Source of the DNA: Flavobacteriales bacterium
Lineage (GTDB): Bacteria; Bacteroidota; Bacteroidia; Flavobacteriales; Flavobacteriaceae
Reading direction: 5' to 3'
NCBI GenBank assembly: GCA_027024205.1
Contig: JALVST010000081.1
Coordinates: forward strand, 1-34,331
DNA: 34,331 nucleotides
The notes below the pieces were generated by a model. It searched no databases. It saw nothing but the letters and a program-made list of their open reading frames with translations, and was not told where the DNA came from. A program made the position numbers and the translations under genes. Numbering within the stretch: the first letter of the stretch is position 1; each line of letters opens with the position of its first letter. This document shows positions 25,992 to 33,828 of this stretch, piece by piece.

Positions 25992-26780
25992 ATGAAAACA
26001 AAAATCCTTATAATCATATCACTTTTATTTTTTAATGTTACCGCTCAACAACAAAACCACAAGCAAAACAAAGAGATTGAAAATTTGATCAATAAAGGAT
26101 TAGAAGCCTATGATAATGCCGATTACAGCGATGCTGAAGTGAATTTCAGAAAGGCATTGGCTAAAGATCCGCTCAATGCTGTAGCTTCCTATAATCTGGG
26201 GTTGACAGAAACCGAAATGGAAAAAAATTTGGAAGGCGCCCATTTCTTTGAAAAAGCTGCTCAACAAACCGATGATCCGCTGTTAAAATCAAAAGCTTAT
26301 TTTAACGAAGGAAATATTTGGTATCAAAAGAAAAAATACGATAAAGCCGTTGAAGCGTATAAAAACGCTTTACGTCAAAATCCCGACGATGAAGAAGCCC
26401 GTTATAATCTGGCTTTGGCCATGCAAAAACTAAAACAACAGCAAAAAAATAATAAAAACAAAAATAATAAAGATAAAAACAAACAAAATCAAAACAAACA
26501 AAAGAAAAATAACAAAAGCGACCAAAAGAAAGACCAAAAGCACTCAAACAAAAACCAACAGCAAAAAGACAAACAAAAACAACAAAACCAAAATAAGAAC
26601 GGTCAAAAACCCAAACAACAAAATAAACAGGGACAAAAACGTAAAACCAAATTAACGCCACAACAGGTAAAACAAATATTGGTTGCTTTGAAGAATAAAG
26701 AGCAAAAAACACAGAAGAAAATCAAAGCTAAAATCTTAAAAGGTAAAGCCAAAAAACATAAACAAGATAAGGATTGGTAA
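25992..26780 (+). CDS. batC: BatC-like TPR protein with Lys/Gln/Asn-rich tail
   Basis: The 262-residue protein begins with a signal peptide (MKTKILIIISLLFFNVTAQ). Three tetratricopeptide repeats follow (about residues 28-145), including YDNADYSDAEVNFRKALAKD and YDKAVEAYKNALRQNPDDEEAR. The last 110 residues are almost entirely K, N and Q, low complexity and strongly basic. BatC proteins scaffold the Bat complex through their TPRs. The basic tail could bind nucleic acid, envelope polymers or membrane; this is inference. A short ATG frame at 25981 stops at once, so 25992 is the start. The usual next gene, batD, is absent. Confidence 0.88.
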   Translation: MKTKILIIISLLFFNVTAQQQNHKQNKEIENLINKGLEAYDNADYSDAEVNFRKALAKDPLNAVASYNLGLTETEMEKNLEGAHFFEKAAQQTDDPLLKSKAYFNEGNIWYQKKKYDKAVEAYKNALRQNPDDEEARYNLALAMQKLKQQQKNNKNKNNKDKNKQNQNKQKKNNKSDQKKDQKHSNKNQQQKDKQKQQNQNKNGQKPKQQNKQGQKRKTKLTPQQVKQILVALKNKEQKTQKKIKAKILKGKAKKHKQDKDW

Positions 26781-26984
26781 TTAAGTAATGAGTAACAAGT
26801 GGCATGTAGCGACATCCAGTGTCCCCGATAGCTATCGGGGGAGCGGGATAGCAAGTAACAAGTGGCGAATAGCAAGTTGCTCGGGGAATATCATGATATT
26901 TAGTAAACAAAAGAAATGGAGAATCATAAACAACAAAATATATTTTTTAGGCTAAATGTCTATAAGTTAGTATGAAAAACAATT
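26781..26984. repeat. Gap after batC with an 18-bp perfect palindrome
   Basis: The gap from batC to the subtilase gene is 318 bases. It holds a perfect palindrome CCCCGATAGCTATCGGGG at 26823-26840, flanked by repeats of AGTAACAAGTGGC (26789 and 26855). The palindrome resembles dispersed intergenic palindromes I recall from Bacteroidota. No ORF is supported. Confidence 0.6.
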
Positions 26985-27017
26985 AGAGATGTAAAGCTTT
27001 GCGTCTCTATTTTTTTT
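26985..27017 (+). terminator. Rho-independent terminator of the bat cluster
   Basis: AGAGATGTAAAG pairs with CTTTGCGTCTCT (24 bases, two G-T pairs), followed by eight T. It is the only convincing terminator after batC. Confidence 0.85.
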
Positions 27018-27048
27018 ATCCATAACAAAAAAGTTACAAATAAACCAC

Positions 27049-27056
27049 TATATTTG
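27049..27056 (+). promoter_or_regulatory. Candidate -7 promoter element of the subtilase gene
   Basis: TATATTTG is a full TAnnTTTG match 42 bases before the ATG at 27099, just after the bat terminator. No TTG at -33. Confidence 0.5.
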
Positions 27057-27098
27057 TACGATTTCTCAAGATAAAATCAATTTTTCCAATAAATTATT

Positions 27099-28670
27099 AT
27101 GAGACAAATTATTTTTTTACTGATTTTACTACTTTTTCAAACCGGTTATTCCCAAGAGGATGCTTGGGTATTTTTTACAGATAAACCGCAGGCGAATAGT
27201 TATTTATCCAATCCGTTAAGTATGTTGTCACAACGGGCTTTGGACCGGCGAAACCGGTTGGGTATCAATTTGGATATTATAGATGTGCCGGTTGATAATA
27301 ACTATCTCAACCAAATCAAACAAGCGCCAGGTATTACTTATAAAGGTAAATCCAAATGGCTCAATGCCGTTCACGTTACCGGATTGCAAACGTACATTGA
27401 TAATCTGCTCAATCTCAATTTTGTCAATAAAATAGAATATGCCAACAAAAATATCGGTGTGGTTACACGTCCGCAACCTTTTAAAGAACCGGTAATTCCC
27501 ATGACATCCCGGCGTGTAAATTTTGACTACGGCTATGGAGCCAATCAAATCAATTTAATGCACGGTGAAGTCATGCATCAACATAATTACACTGGAGATG
27601 GCGTACTTATAGGAATTATCGATGCCGGTTTTATAGATGTCGATACGGCCCCGTTGTTTCAACATTTATTTCAAAACAATAAAATTCTCGATGTTTACAA
27701 TTTTGTAAGTAACAATGCCAACGTTTATCAATTCAGTATGCACGGCAGTGGGGTATTATCGACTATTGCAGCCAAAACACAAGGAGAATTGGTAGGTACG
27801 GCGCCCGATGTCAGCGTAGCCCTTTACGTATCGGAAGATGTGAATCAAGAAATGCCCATAGAAGAAACATATTGGGCGGAAGCTGCCGAACGCGCAGACA
27901 GTCTCGGTGTTGATGTGATTAATACCTCATTGGGATATCAAACCTACGATATACCCGAATACAGTTATACCATGTCAGATATGGACGGACAAACTTCTTT
28001 TATTAGCCGGGCAGCGGATATAGCTGTGTCACGTGGTATCAATGTAGTTATAGCAGCCGGAAATTCAAACGGCACATCTTGGCCGAAAATCGGCACGCCT
28101 GCCGATGCCTCTAACGTTATTACAGTTGGAGCAGTAGATTGGAACGGTATAATTGCGAGTTTTAGCTCGATAGGTCCCACTGCGGACGGCCGTATCAAAC
28201 CCGATGTTACAGCACAAGGTTTAGGAACGGCAGTCTATTGGAACGGACAAGTTCAAGGAGGGAGCGGAACTTCTTTTGCTTCTCCCATAATAGCAGGTAT
28301 GGTTGCTTGTATGGTCCAAGCTTTTCCTCAGAAAACACCGGCACAAATAAAACAAGATCTAATTGGTATATCAAACCGGTATAATAATCCCGATATTGAA
28401 TACGGTTACGGCATCCCCGATTTTTCGCAATATAATTTGAGTGGCATTAAAACTTATTATCAAACTTCCGGTCTTATTTATCCTAATCCCGCCAACGGAT
28501 ACATTTTTGTAAAATTAAACAAAGATGTTGATTACCAAATATATACAATAGACGGTAAAATGGTTTTATCAGGCAAAAGCCAACGAAAAAAAATCGATAT
28601 CAGCAACTTATCCAACGGTATTTATTTTTTTAAAACCGGAAATTTGATTCAAAAATTGGAAGTAAATTAA
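27099..28670 (+). CDS. Secreted subtilisin-like (S8) peptidase with type IX secretion C-terminal domain
   Basis: The 523-residue protein has a signal peptide ending GYSQ (about residue 19) and a prodomain-like region to about 160. The S8 catalytic domain carries D175 in GIIDAGF, H215 in SMHGSG, N322 in AAGNSNG and the nucleophile S392 in GTSFASPIIAG. The last ~70 residues form a type A T9SS sorting domain: IYPNPANGYIFVKL, then YTIDGKMVLSG and LSNGIYFFKTG, ending with a basic K-L-E-V-N strand. It should be exported by Sec, then moved across the outer membrane by T9SS. It stands alone; the bat terminator precedes it. Confidence 0.95.
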   Translation: MRQIIFLLILLLFQTGYSQEDAWVFFTDKPQANSYLSNPLSMLSQRALDRRNRLGINLDIIDVPVDNNYLNQIKQAPGITYKGKSKWLNAVHVTGLQTYIDNLLNLNFVNKIEYANKNIGVVTRPQPFKEPVIPMTSRRVNFDYGYGANQINLMHGEVMHQHNYTGDGVLIGIIDAGFIDVDTAPLFQHLFQNNKILDVYNFVSNNANVYQFSMHGSGVLSTIAAKTQGELVGTAPDVSVALYVSEDVNQEMPIEETYWAEAAERADSLGVDVINTSLGYQTYDIPEYSYTMSDMDGQTSFISRAADIAVSRGINVVIAAGNSNGTSWPKIGTPADASNVITVGAVDWNGIIASFSSIGPTADGRIKPDVTAQGLGTAVYWNGQVQGGSGTSFASPIIAGMVACMVQAFPQKTPAQIKQDLIGISNRYNNPDIEYGYGIPDFSQYNLSGIKTYYQTSGLIYPNPANGYIFVKLNKDVDYQIYTIDGKMVLSGKSQRKKIDISNLSNGIYFFKTGNLIQKLEVN

Positions 28671-28875
28671 GCAACGAGTAGCCTATCAAGAGGGAAGCGG
28701 GATAACCAATAGAAAATTAATAATGGAGAACAAGCTCAGTGATAAAATCGAAAAATTTAAATTTGCACGAAATATTTGAATGGATTTATTTTATGTCTTT
28801 GTGCGTGTCCCCACTTTCTTTCGCAGGAGGGAAAAATCCAAAATAATAACACGCCTTATTTCCTCAAATAATTAT

Positions 28876-28883
28876 TAAATTTG
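28876..28883 (+). promoter_or_regulatory. Candidate -7 promoter element of ridA
   Basis: TAAATTTG matches TAnnTTTG, 25 bases before the ridA ATG. A second identical match lies at 28758-28765 in the same gap. No TTG at the usual -33 distance. Confidence 0.45.
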
Positions 28884-28908
28884 CATTACAATCACAAAAT
28901 TTAAAACC

Positions 28909-29298
28909 ATGTCAATGAAAAAACAAATTACTTCAAACAACGCTCCCGCCCCCATCGGTCCATATAGTCAAGCTATTCAAACCGGAGGCATAATGTTCAT
29001 TTCCGGACAAATTCCTTTGAACGCTTTAACCGGTGAATTAATTACCGATAATATTGAACTGGCAACCCATTTGGTTATGGAAAACCTGCGTGCTATATTA
29101 AATGAAGCGGACATGAACTTCGGTAACATTGTAAAAACCAGTATTTTCTTAAAAGACATGGATGATTTTGCCGTAGTCAATGAAATATATGGCGGTTATT
29201 TTAAAGGCAAAACGCCACCGCCTGCCCGTGAAACCGTTCAAGTAGCCAGATTACCCAAAGATGTGCAAGTGGAAATTTCAGCTATTGCCGTTAAATAA
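28909..29298 (+). CDS. ridA: RidA-family reactive imine/enamine deaminase
   Basis: The 129-residue protein belongs to the YjgF/YER057c/UK114 family, trimers that hydrolyse reactive imines and enamines made by PLP enzymes. Visible landmarks are PAPIGPYSQAI (13-23, Y19), FISGQIPL, R107 in PPPARETVQVA, which binds the carboxylate in active members, and E122 in VQVEISAIAVK. All residues expected in the active Rid subgroup seem present. Two ATGs (28909 and 28915) are possible. A weak hairpin (29322-29336) follows the stop codon, before the convergent kinase gene. Confidence 0.95.
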   Translation: MSMKKQITSNNAPAPIGPYSQAIQTGGIMFISGQIPLNALTGELITDNIELATHLVMENLRAILNEADMNFGNIVKTSIFLKDMDDFAVVNEIYGGYFKGKTPPPARETVQVARLPKDVQVEISAIAVK

Positions 29299-29346
29299 TA
29301 AAACATTTTAAAAGAATACGACTAAATTTCATTTAGCCGGTTTTAT

Positions 29347-29460
29347 TTCATCTGTTTATTTTTTTATTTTAACATTTATGTAACCTTTGATGATTAAAAT
29401 AATCATCACGATGTGTGTTTAATGATTATTTTAATCATGTCAGTTTCATCTCTTTTTTTT
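29347..29460 (-). repeat. 115-bp repeat, copy 2: perfect 17-bp hairpin at the kinase 3' end
   Basis: This matches 9104-9220. The arms 29390-29406 and 29422-29438 are perfectly complementary over 17 bases around a 15-base loop. The TGA stop of the kinase gene (29435-29437) lies inside one arm, and the last codons are also in the repeat. At the other end it keeps the ATGAAA that begins fadE in copy 1, but here TAA follows at once. Confidence 0.75.
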
Positions 29461-30298
29461 GATGATAAGCCACTAACCGGTCAATAGGACGGCGAATTAC
29501 ATCTTTGATTTTGATGCCGTATTTTTTGGCTGTTTCTTCAAGGACAGGACGAAAAAAATATGCAATAGAACCGATAAAATATACCGGTACTTCTTTGGCT
29601 TTCGGATACGGCAAGATACGTTTTTCGATAAATTCTTCAAAACCTTTGGCAATGAGTTGACGCATATAAGCTTCGTCTTTATGGTCAAACATAAATTCTG
29701 CAAACTGTCCCAAATAAGCATTAGGACTATCCTCTTGATATAAATGCCGTTTAATTTCATCGGGTTCCAAATTATATTTACGAATGAAATCTTTGACAAT
29801 TTCATCAGGCATTTGTTTGTAAAAATAATCTTGCAGCAGTTTTTTTCCAAAATAATTGCCACTGGCTTCGTCCATGAGTATGTAACCCAAAGAAGGAACA
29901 TTTTGATGCATTTCTTTGCCGTCAAAATAACAAGAATTAGAACCGGTTCCTAAAATACAGACAATAGCTTCTTCTCCACCCGATGCTGCATAAACAGCCG
30001 CTAACATATCTTCGGCTACATTGATCGCGGCATTTGGAAAAAGTTTTTCCAATACTTTTTTCAATTTGCCAGTGGGTCCCGATGTTCCACAACCTGCTCC
30101 GTAAAAATAAACTTCTTTAACTTGTCCGGCATTTTTGGTCAGTTCGTAATTATTAATCAACCTGTTTTCCAACTGTTGTTCTGTTAAAATAGCCGGATTT
30201 AAACCTCTGGTACGGGTTCTGAACAATTCTTTTTTATTATCATCATCTAACGCGATCCAATCCGCTTTGGTAGAACCGCCATCTGCAATTAAAATCAT
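29435..30298 (-). CDS. BadF/BadG/BcrA/BcrD-type ATPase, N-acetylglucosamine kinase-like
   Basis: The 287-residue ASKHA-fold sugar kinase has DGGSTKADW (6-14) as phosphate-1 loop, YGAGCGTSG (66-74), GTGSNSCYFDG (117-127) as phosphate-2 loop, and GYILMDEASGNYFGKKLL with the conserved Asp/Glu/Gly pattern. Similar flavobacterial proteins are annotated N-acetylglucosamine kinase, feeding cell-wall amino-sugar recycling; substrate assignment is inference. The final residues and stop codon lie within the hairpin repeat at 29347-29460, so the C-terminus may have been set by that element. Confidence 0.85.
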   Translation of the reverse strand: MILIADGGSTKADWIALDDDNKKELFRTRTRGLNPAILTEQQLENRLINNYELTKNAGQVKEVYFYGAGCGTSGPTGKLKKVLEKLFPNAAINVAEDMLAAVYAASGGEEAIVCILGTGSNSCYFDGKEMHQNVPSLGYILMDEASGNYFGKKLLQDYFYKQMPDEIVKDFIRKYNLEPDEIKRHLYQEDSPNAYLGQFAEFMFDHKDEAYMRQLIAKGFEEFIEKRILPYPKAKEVPVYFIGSIAYFFRPVLEETAKKYGIKIKDVIRRPIDRLVAYHQKKEMKLT

Positions 30299-30359
30299 AG
30301 TTATCAGTTTATTAACTTTGTAATATAAAATCTATACAGTCATGAAAACCAAGCAGGTC

Positions 30360-30494
30360 TTATTGTTTTTTAAGTAAAACATAATACCCCCAAACAGGCA
30401 AATTTATTTTACCGGACAAATCTACATTTTTTCCGGTAAAATAATCTTTATACGTAACTTTTATTTTAAACATAAATTGTTGCGGTTTATCCGA
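30360..30494 (-). pseudogene. Remnant of a glycoside-hydrolase C-terminus
   Basis: A 44-codon open stretch on the minus strand ends at TAA 30360-30362 and is blocked upstream by a TAG at 30495-30497. The peptide YKDYFTGKNVDLSGKINLP followed by VWGYYVLLKK resembles the last beta domain of GH13-type amylases and glucosidases, where a 'GK-V-LSG-I-LP-WGY-VL' pattern is common. The rest of such an enzyme is missing. It sits just upstream of the kinase gene, on the same strand. Confidence 0.5.
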
Positions 30495-31080
30495 CTATTT
30501 TTGACCCTCAAGGTGCCACGGAAATTTACCTCTACCTTTGGGTGGAAACGGTCAAACAAACCCGCCATTATCAACCATGTATAACGACGATTGGAATGAC
30601 TCAAGCGGTTTGATTCTCATAAATTATGATACGAATACTCAAAAATTTACCGGTAGCATAGATTTTAACACACATGATTTTAGTGAAGAAGGGGTTACCC
30701 CTGCCGGAACACAAATCAATAATTTTAAATTGATTTTGCGTAACCAAGCAAGAGATAGGCAATCTGCCGACTTATTAGCTTCCGACTACGGTTTCCAACC
30801 GACCACTACGGCCGATATGACCGAATTGGCAGCATCCGAAGTGATGTACATTAATAACGGTCAACTGTATGTATGTCCCGAATTTACACAGCAAAATGTT
30901 AATATTAAGATATTTGACATGAACGGCAAATTGGTCTTAGAAACACAAAGTGTAAAAAAAACTTTAAATTTATCAAATTTGTCAAGCCAAGTATATATTA
31001 TCAAAGCGGTTATCAATAAAGAAAAATTTGCCGTGATGAAAATGTGCTGTAAGGTTTGTATTTTTCAACAAAATATCAAA
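30476..31080 (+). pseudogene. Frameshifted remnant of a T9SS-sorted secreted protein
   Basis: Two frames carry one protein. From 30476 the first reads PTIFDPQGATEIYLYL; after about 30537 the -1 frame continues GGNGQTNPPLSTMYNDDW onward. One lost base near 30535-30541 would reconcile them. The second frame holds a beta-rich region (to about 30800), then a type A T9SS sorting domain (MYINNGQLYV, IFDMNGKLVLE, LNLSNLSSQVYIIKAV, ending EKFAVMKM near 31043). Beyond that it runs without a conserved end through a terminator to a stop at 31185. No signal peptide remains. The N-terminal part resembles regions seen in secreted flavobacterial amylases, so this and the fragment at 30360 could be debris of a starch-degradation locus. 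Confidence 0.55.
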
Positions 31081-31083
31081 ATT

Positions 31084-31108
31084 CCGCTAATTTTAGCGGG
31101 ATTTTTTT
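31084..31108 (+). terminator. Rho-independent terminator
   Basis: CCGCTAA (31084-31090) pairs with TTAGCGG (31093-31099), followed by seven T at 31102-31108. It probably terminated the decayed gene upstream and insulates engB. Confidence 0.8.
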
Positions 31109-31117
31109 ATAATAATG

Positions 31118-31125
31118 TATATTTG
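31118..31125 (+). promoter_or_regulatory. Candidate -7 promoter element of engB
   Basis: TATATTTG matches TAnnTTTG, 14 bases before the engB ATG, directly after a terminator. The leader would be under ten bases. Confidence 0.5.
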
Positions 31126-31139
31126 CCAAAAAATATTTT

Positions 31140-31775
31140 ATGCCTATTCACAAAGCCGAATTTATCATCAGCAATACCGACGTGAACAAAGCCCCGCAAG
31201 AGCCTTTACCGGAATATGCTTTTATCGGGCGAAGCAATGTCGGAAAATCGTCGTTGATAAATATGCTGACCAATCAAAAAAAATTGGCCAAAACATCCGG
31301 AACACCTGGTAAAACACAGTTAATCAATCATTTTAAGATTAACGACTCTTGGTTTTTGGTCGATTTGCCCGGTTATGGCTATGCACGCACCTCAAAGACT
31401 ACCCGTAAAAGGTTTCAAAAAATTATTACGGATTATTTTTTAAAACGTAAAAACCTGGTCAATGCTTTCGTATTAGTCGATGCCCGTCACGAACCGCAAA
31501 AATTTGATTTGGAATTTATGCGTTGGCTGGGCGAACATGGTATTCCTTTTTCAATTGTTTTTACAAAAGCGGATAAATTGAGTAGTAACGAATTAGGAAA
31601 AAATTTACGCAAATACAAATTGAGATTTCTCAAAGACTGGGAAAGCTTGCCAAAAACTTTTACAACTTCGGCCAAATCAAAATTGGGCAGAGACGAAATA
31701 ATCAATTATATTGAACGTTTAAATGAAACGGTCAAAGATGACATCAAAAAATTTATTCAAAATAAAACATCATAA
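31140..31775 (+). CDS. engB: Ribosome biogenesis GTPase EngB/YsxC/YihA
   Basis: The 211-residue essential TRAFAC GTPase acts in late 50S assembly. All G motifs are present: G1 GRSNVGKSS (30-38), G2 threonine in GTPGKTQ (54-60), G3 DLPGYG (75-80), G4 TKAD (142-145) and G5 SAK (177-179). The length is normal. The gene likely starts an operon with the beta-barrel gene, which begins 13 bases after its stop. Confidence 0.96.
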   Translation: MPIHKAEFIISNTDVNKAPQEPLPEYAFIGRSNVGKSSLINMLTNQKKLAKTSGTPGKTQLINHFKINDSWFLVDLPGYGYARTSKTTRKRFQKIITDYFLKRKNLVNAFVLVDARHEPQKFDLEFMRWLGEHGIPFSIVFTKADKLSSNELGKNLRKYKLRFLKDWESLPKTFTTSAKSKLGRDEIINYIERLNETVKDDIKKFIQNKTS

Positions 31776-31788
31776 ATACGGTTTGCTT

Positions 31789-32709
31789 ATGTTAAAAAAA
31801 ATTTTTCTGATAAGTTTGTTTTTTATCGTTAGCGGCACTTATGCACAAAGATTGTTTAGTAATTCACGGTCATTCGACTTATTCAACGGTTATACCAAAT
31901 GGGGGCTGCAACTTGACGGACTTTTATATTTTCCGGCCGAAATAGATAAAACGAATAATTTTTCGTTTCACAGTCAGTTTGGTATCGGTTATAAATTCGG
32001 AGCCGTTTATAATCTCAATGCCTCTGACCATTTCGGGTTCCGATTTGGTTTATTGGCCGGACAAGTTCCGGCAATCAACACTTATTTTGTTTTAGATAAA
32101 GATGAAATAAATGCCGGCAGTGATTATCAATACAAAAAAGGTTCATCATATAGCCCAATATTTAATTTTTCTATTCCCATTCTGTTTGAATACCGTAATT
32201 TTTTAATTAACCGTTACACGATTAGCTTGGATGCCGGTATCCAAATAGAATTGACAAAGGGAGCGACTATATCAGAAACTTATGAAAATTACTATCACAC
32301 AACTGTTGCCAATCCGGGTAGCTGGGATGTTGATTTGGTGATTAAAGGCGGTTGGTATTTCCAATTTAAACCGGTTATGGTACAAACTTCCGTCGTTTAC
32401 AAACATCGTTTTGTCGACCAATATCAGGGAACATATACATTTGAAAACTTAAAAAACACACCTGATTTTTCAGGTAAATATACCCAGAAAGGCGATTATA
32501 TCGGGTTAAGTTTCAATTTCTTTTTCCACCGTCAAGGCCGTGAGGTCGATTTGGGATGCCGTGGTACCGTTCACAGCAGACTCGTAAGAAAACGCCAAGA
32601 ACGGATATTTAAAGAAAAAGAAAAAATACGCAGACGACAAGAAAAAATAAAACGCAAACGCGCCAAAAAAATGCGAAAAAAAGCCAAAAAAAGATGGATT
32701 TTTTGGTAA
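31789..32709 (+). CDS. Outer-membrane beta-barrel protein with basic C-terminal tail
   Basis: The product has 306 residues from ATG 31789, which gives a clean signal peptide (MLKKIFLISLFFIVSGTYAQ). An in-frame ATG at 31723 would overlap engB by 53 bases and bury the signal peptide, so it is unlikely. Alternating aromatic strands such as FGIGYKFGAVYNL, HFGFRFGLLAG and GDYIGLSFNFFFH indicate a barrel of about eight or more strands. The last ~45 residues (from RKRQERIFKEKEKIRRRQ) are extremely basic and probably helical, unusual after a barrel strand. Function unknown. Confidence 0.75.
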   Translation: MLKKIFLISLFFIVSGTYAQRLFSNSRSFDLFNGYTKWGLQLDGLLYFPAEIDKTNNFSFHSQFGIGYKFGAVYNLNASDHFGFRFGLLAGQVPAINTYFVLDKDEINAGSDYQYKKGSSYSPIFNFSIPILFEYRNFLINRYTISLDAGIQIELTKGATISETYENYYHTTVANPGSWDVDLVIKGGWYFQFKPVMVQTSVVYKHRFVDQYQGTYTFENLKNTPDFSGKYTQKGDYIGLSFNFFFHRQGREVDLGCRGTVHSRLVRKRQERIFKEKEKIRRRQEKIKRKRAKKMRKKAKKRWIFW

Positions 32710-32752
32710 AAAATAATCAGTAATCCTTCGGTTTTTTATAATTCATTAAAAA

Positions 32753-32779
32753 AGCTTAATTTTACCAAAAATTTAAGCT
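32753..32779 (+). promoter_or_regulatory. Hairpin abutting the udk start codon
   Basis: AGCTTAA (32753-32759) and TTAAGCT (32773-32779) are exact inverted repeats, and inner TTTT/AAAA extend the pairing around a short loop. The second arm ends one base before the udk ATG. A near-match to the -7 element (TAATTTTA, 32757-32764) lies inside the first arm and loop, so it could be promoter DNA rather than an RNA structure. Confidence 0.4.
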
Positions 32780-33385
32780 ATGTTGATTATTGGTATTGCC
32801 GGTGGAACCGGGAGCGGCAAAACAACGGTTGTCAATCAGATAGTCAAAGAATTTGCCAATGAGGATGTCGGCATTATTTCACAAGATTCATACTACAAAG
32901 ACAACAAACATTTATCGTTGGAAGAACGGGCCAAAATTAATTTTGACCACCCTCGTGCCATCGACTTCGATTTACTTTATGAACATTTGACCCGGCTTAA
33001 AAACGGCGAAACCATAGAACAACCGGTTTATTCGTTTGTGCAACATACCCGCACGGGCGACACGATTTTGACCCATCCCCGTAAAGTAATGTTAGTTGAA
33101 GGGATTTTGATTTTCAATGATAGAAAATTACGAGAGTTGTTTGACGTCAAATTGTTTGTACATGCCGATTCCGATGAACGGCTCATCCGGCGTATCCGTC
33201 GTGATATTACCGAACGCGGCAGGACAGTGAACGAAGTTTTGTCACGCTATCAAACGACTTTAAAGCCTATGCACGAACAGTTTATAGAACCGACCAAAGC
33301 TTACGCCGATTTGATTATCCCCAACGACCGGCGCAACAAAGTAGCCATTGATGTCATTGTCAGTTTAATTAAAAACAATATCTGA
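32780..33385 (+). CDS. udk: Uridine kinase
   Basis: The 201-residue P-loop kinase phosphorylates uridine and cytidine in pyrimidine salvage. Walker A is GGTGSGKT (8-15); SQDSYYKD and FDHPRAIDFD are the nucleoside-binding landmarks; RRIRRDITERGRT is the lid arginine region. The length is normal for bacterial Udk. The stop codon overlaps the ATG of the following divIC-like gene by one base, indicating translational coupling. Confidence 0.96.
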   Translation: MLIIGIAGGTGSGKTTVVNQIVKEFANEDVGIISQDSYYKDNKHLSLEERAKINFDHPRAIDFDLLYEHLTRLKNGETIEQPVYSFVQHTRTGDTILTHPRKVMLVEGILIFNDRKLRELFDVKLFVHADSDERLIRRIRRDITERGRTVNEVLSRYQTTLKPMHEQFIEPTKAYADLIIPNDRRNKVAIDVIVSLIKNNI

Positions 33386-33684
33386 TGAAATCCGAATATC
33401 TTAAATATCTGACCAACCGATATGTAGTGGCTATCATTGTTTTTGTCGCTTGGATTAGTTTTTTTGACGATAATTCGTTGTTATACCAGCACGGCCTTAA
33501 CAAACAAATTAAAGATTTGAAAAATAAAAAAGCTTTTTATTCGGAAGCTATTAAGAAACAAAAGCAAATGTTAAAAGACCTCGACGACGACAAAAAACTC
33601 GAAAAATACGCCCGTGAAAAACTATTGATGAAACAACCGGGCGAAGATGTTTATATTATTGATAATGAAAAAAATAAGGAATGA
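33385..33684 (+). CDS. FtsB/DivIC-type septum formation initiator
   Basis: The 99-residue bitopic protein has a short basic N-terminus, one membrane helix (about 12-27, RYVVAIIVFVAWISFF), a periplasmic coiled coil (about 36-70) and the conserved tail EKYAREKLLMKQPGEDVYII. This is the FtsB/DivIC layout; such proteins bind FtsL and FtsQ/DivIB in the divisome. It overlaps udk by one base; the pair is a recurring flavobacterial arrangement as I recall. Confidence 0.9.
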   Translation: MKSEYLKYLTNRYVVAIIVFVAWISFFDDNSLLYQHGLNKQIKDLKNKKAFYSEAIKKQKQMLKDLDDDKKLEKYAREKLLMKQPGEDVYIIDNEKNKE

Positions 33685-33794
33685 GTTTTTTTGGATTAAT
33701 TATATTTTTATGTTGTGGCTCATAAAAAGTAAGATTAAAACATTACTTGATTGAACATCCCCGATTTCCCTTAAAATTAACTTCGAGAAATATT

Positions 33795-33824
33795 TTGAAA
33801 TTTGTAACTTTTAAGTTACCTTTG
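33795..33824 (+). promoter_or_regulatory. Canonical Bacteroidota promoter before the toxin relic
   Basis: TTG at 33795-33797 and TACCTTTG at 33817-33824 are separated by 19 bases, matching both -33 and -7 elements. This is the only place in the window where I found both halves at the textbook spacing. Confidence 0.65.
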
Positions 33825-33828
33825 CGTT

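Noticed and set aside
26400-26660. Short AAACAAAA-like repeats in batC as a CRISPR or tandem array.
   Set aside because: The repeats are irregular, in frame and coding for a low-complexity tail; there are no unique spacers of constant length.
26302-26712. 136-residue aromatic-rich ORF opposite batC.
   Set aside because: It is the antisense shadow of the Lys/Gln/Asn-rich tail; Phe/Tyr/Val/Cys richness is the expected complement of AAA, CAA and AAC codons.
29319-29345. Hairpin CTAAAT-TTC-ATTTAG after ridA as a terminator.
   Set aside because: Only six AT-rich pairs and an interrupted T-tract; too weak to call as a separate feature.
30313-30320. TAACTTTG on the plus strand upstream of the pseudogenes as a promoter.
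   Set aside because: Matches the -7 element but has no -33 partner and no intact gene to serve; could be chance in AT-rich DNA.
31723-31788. Upstream ATG for the beta-barrel gene.
   Set aside because: It would overlap engB by 53 bases and bury the signal peptide that begins at 31789.
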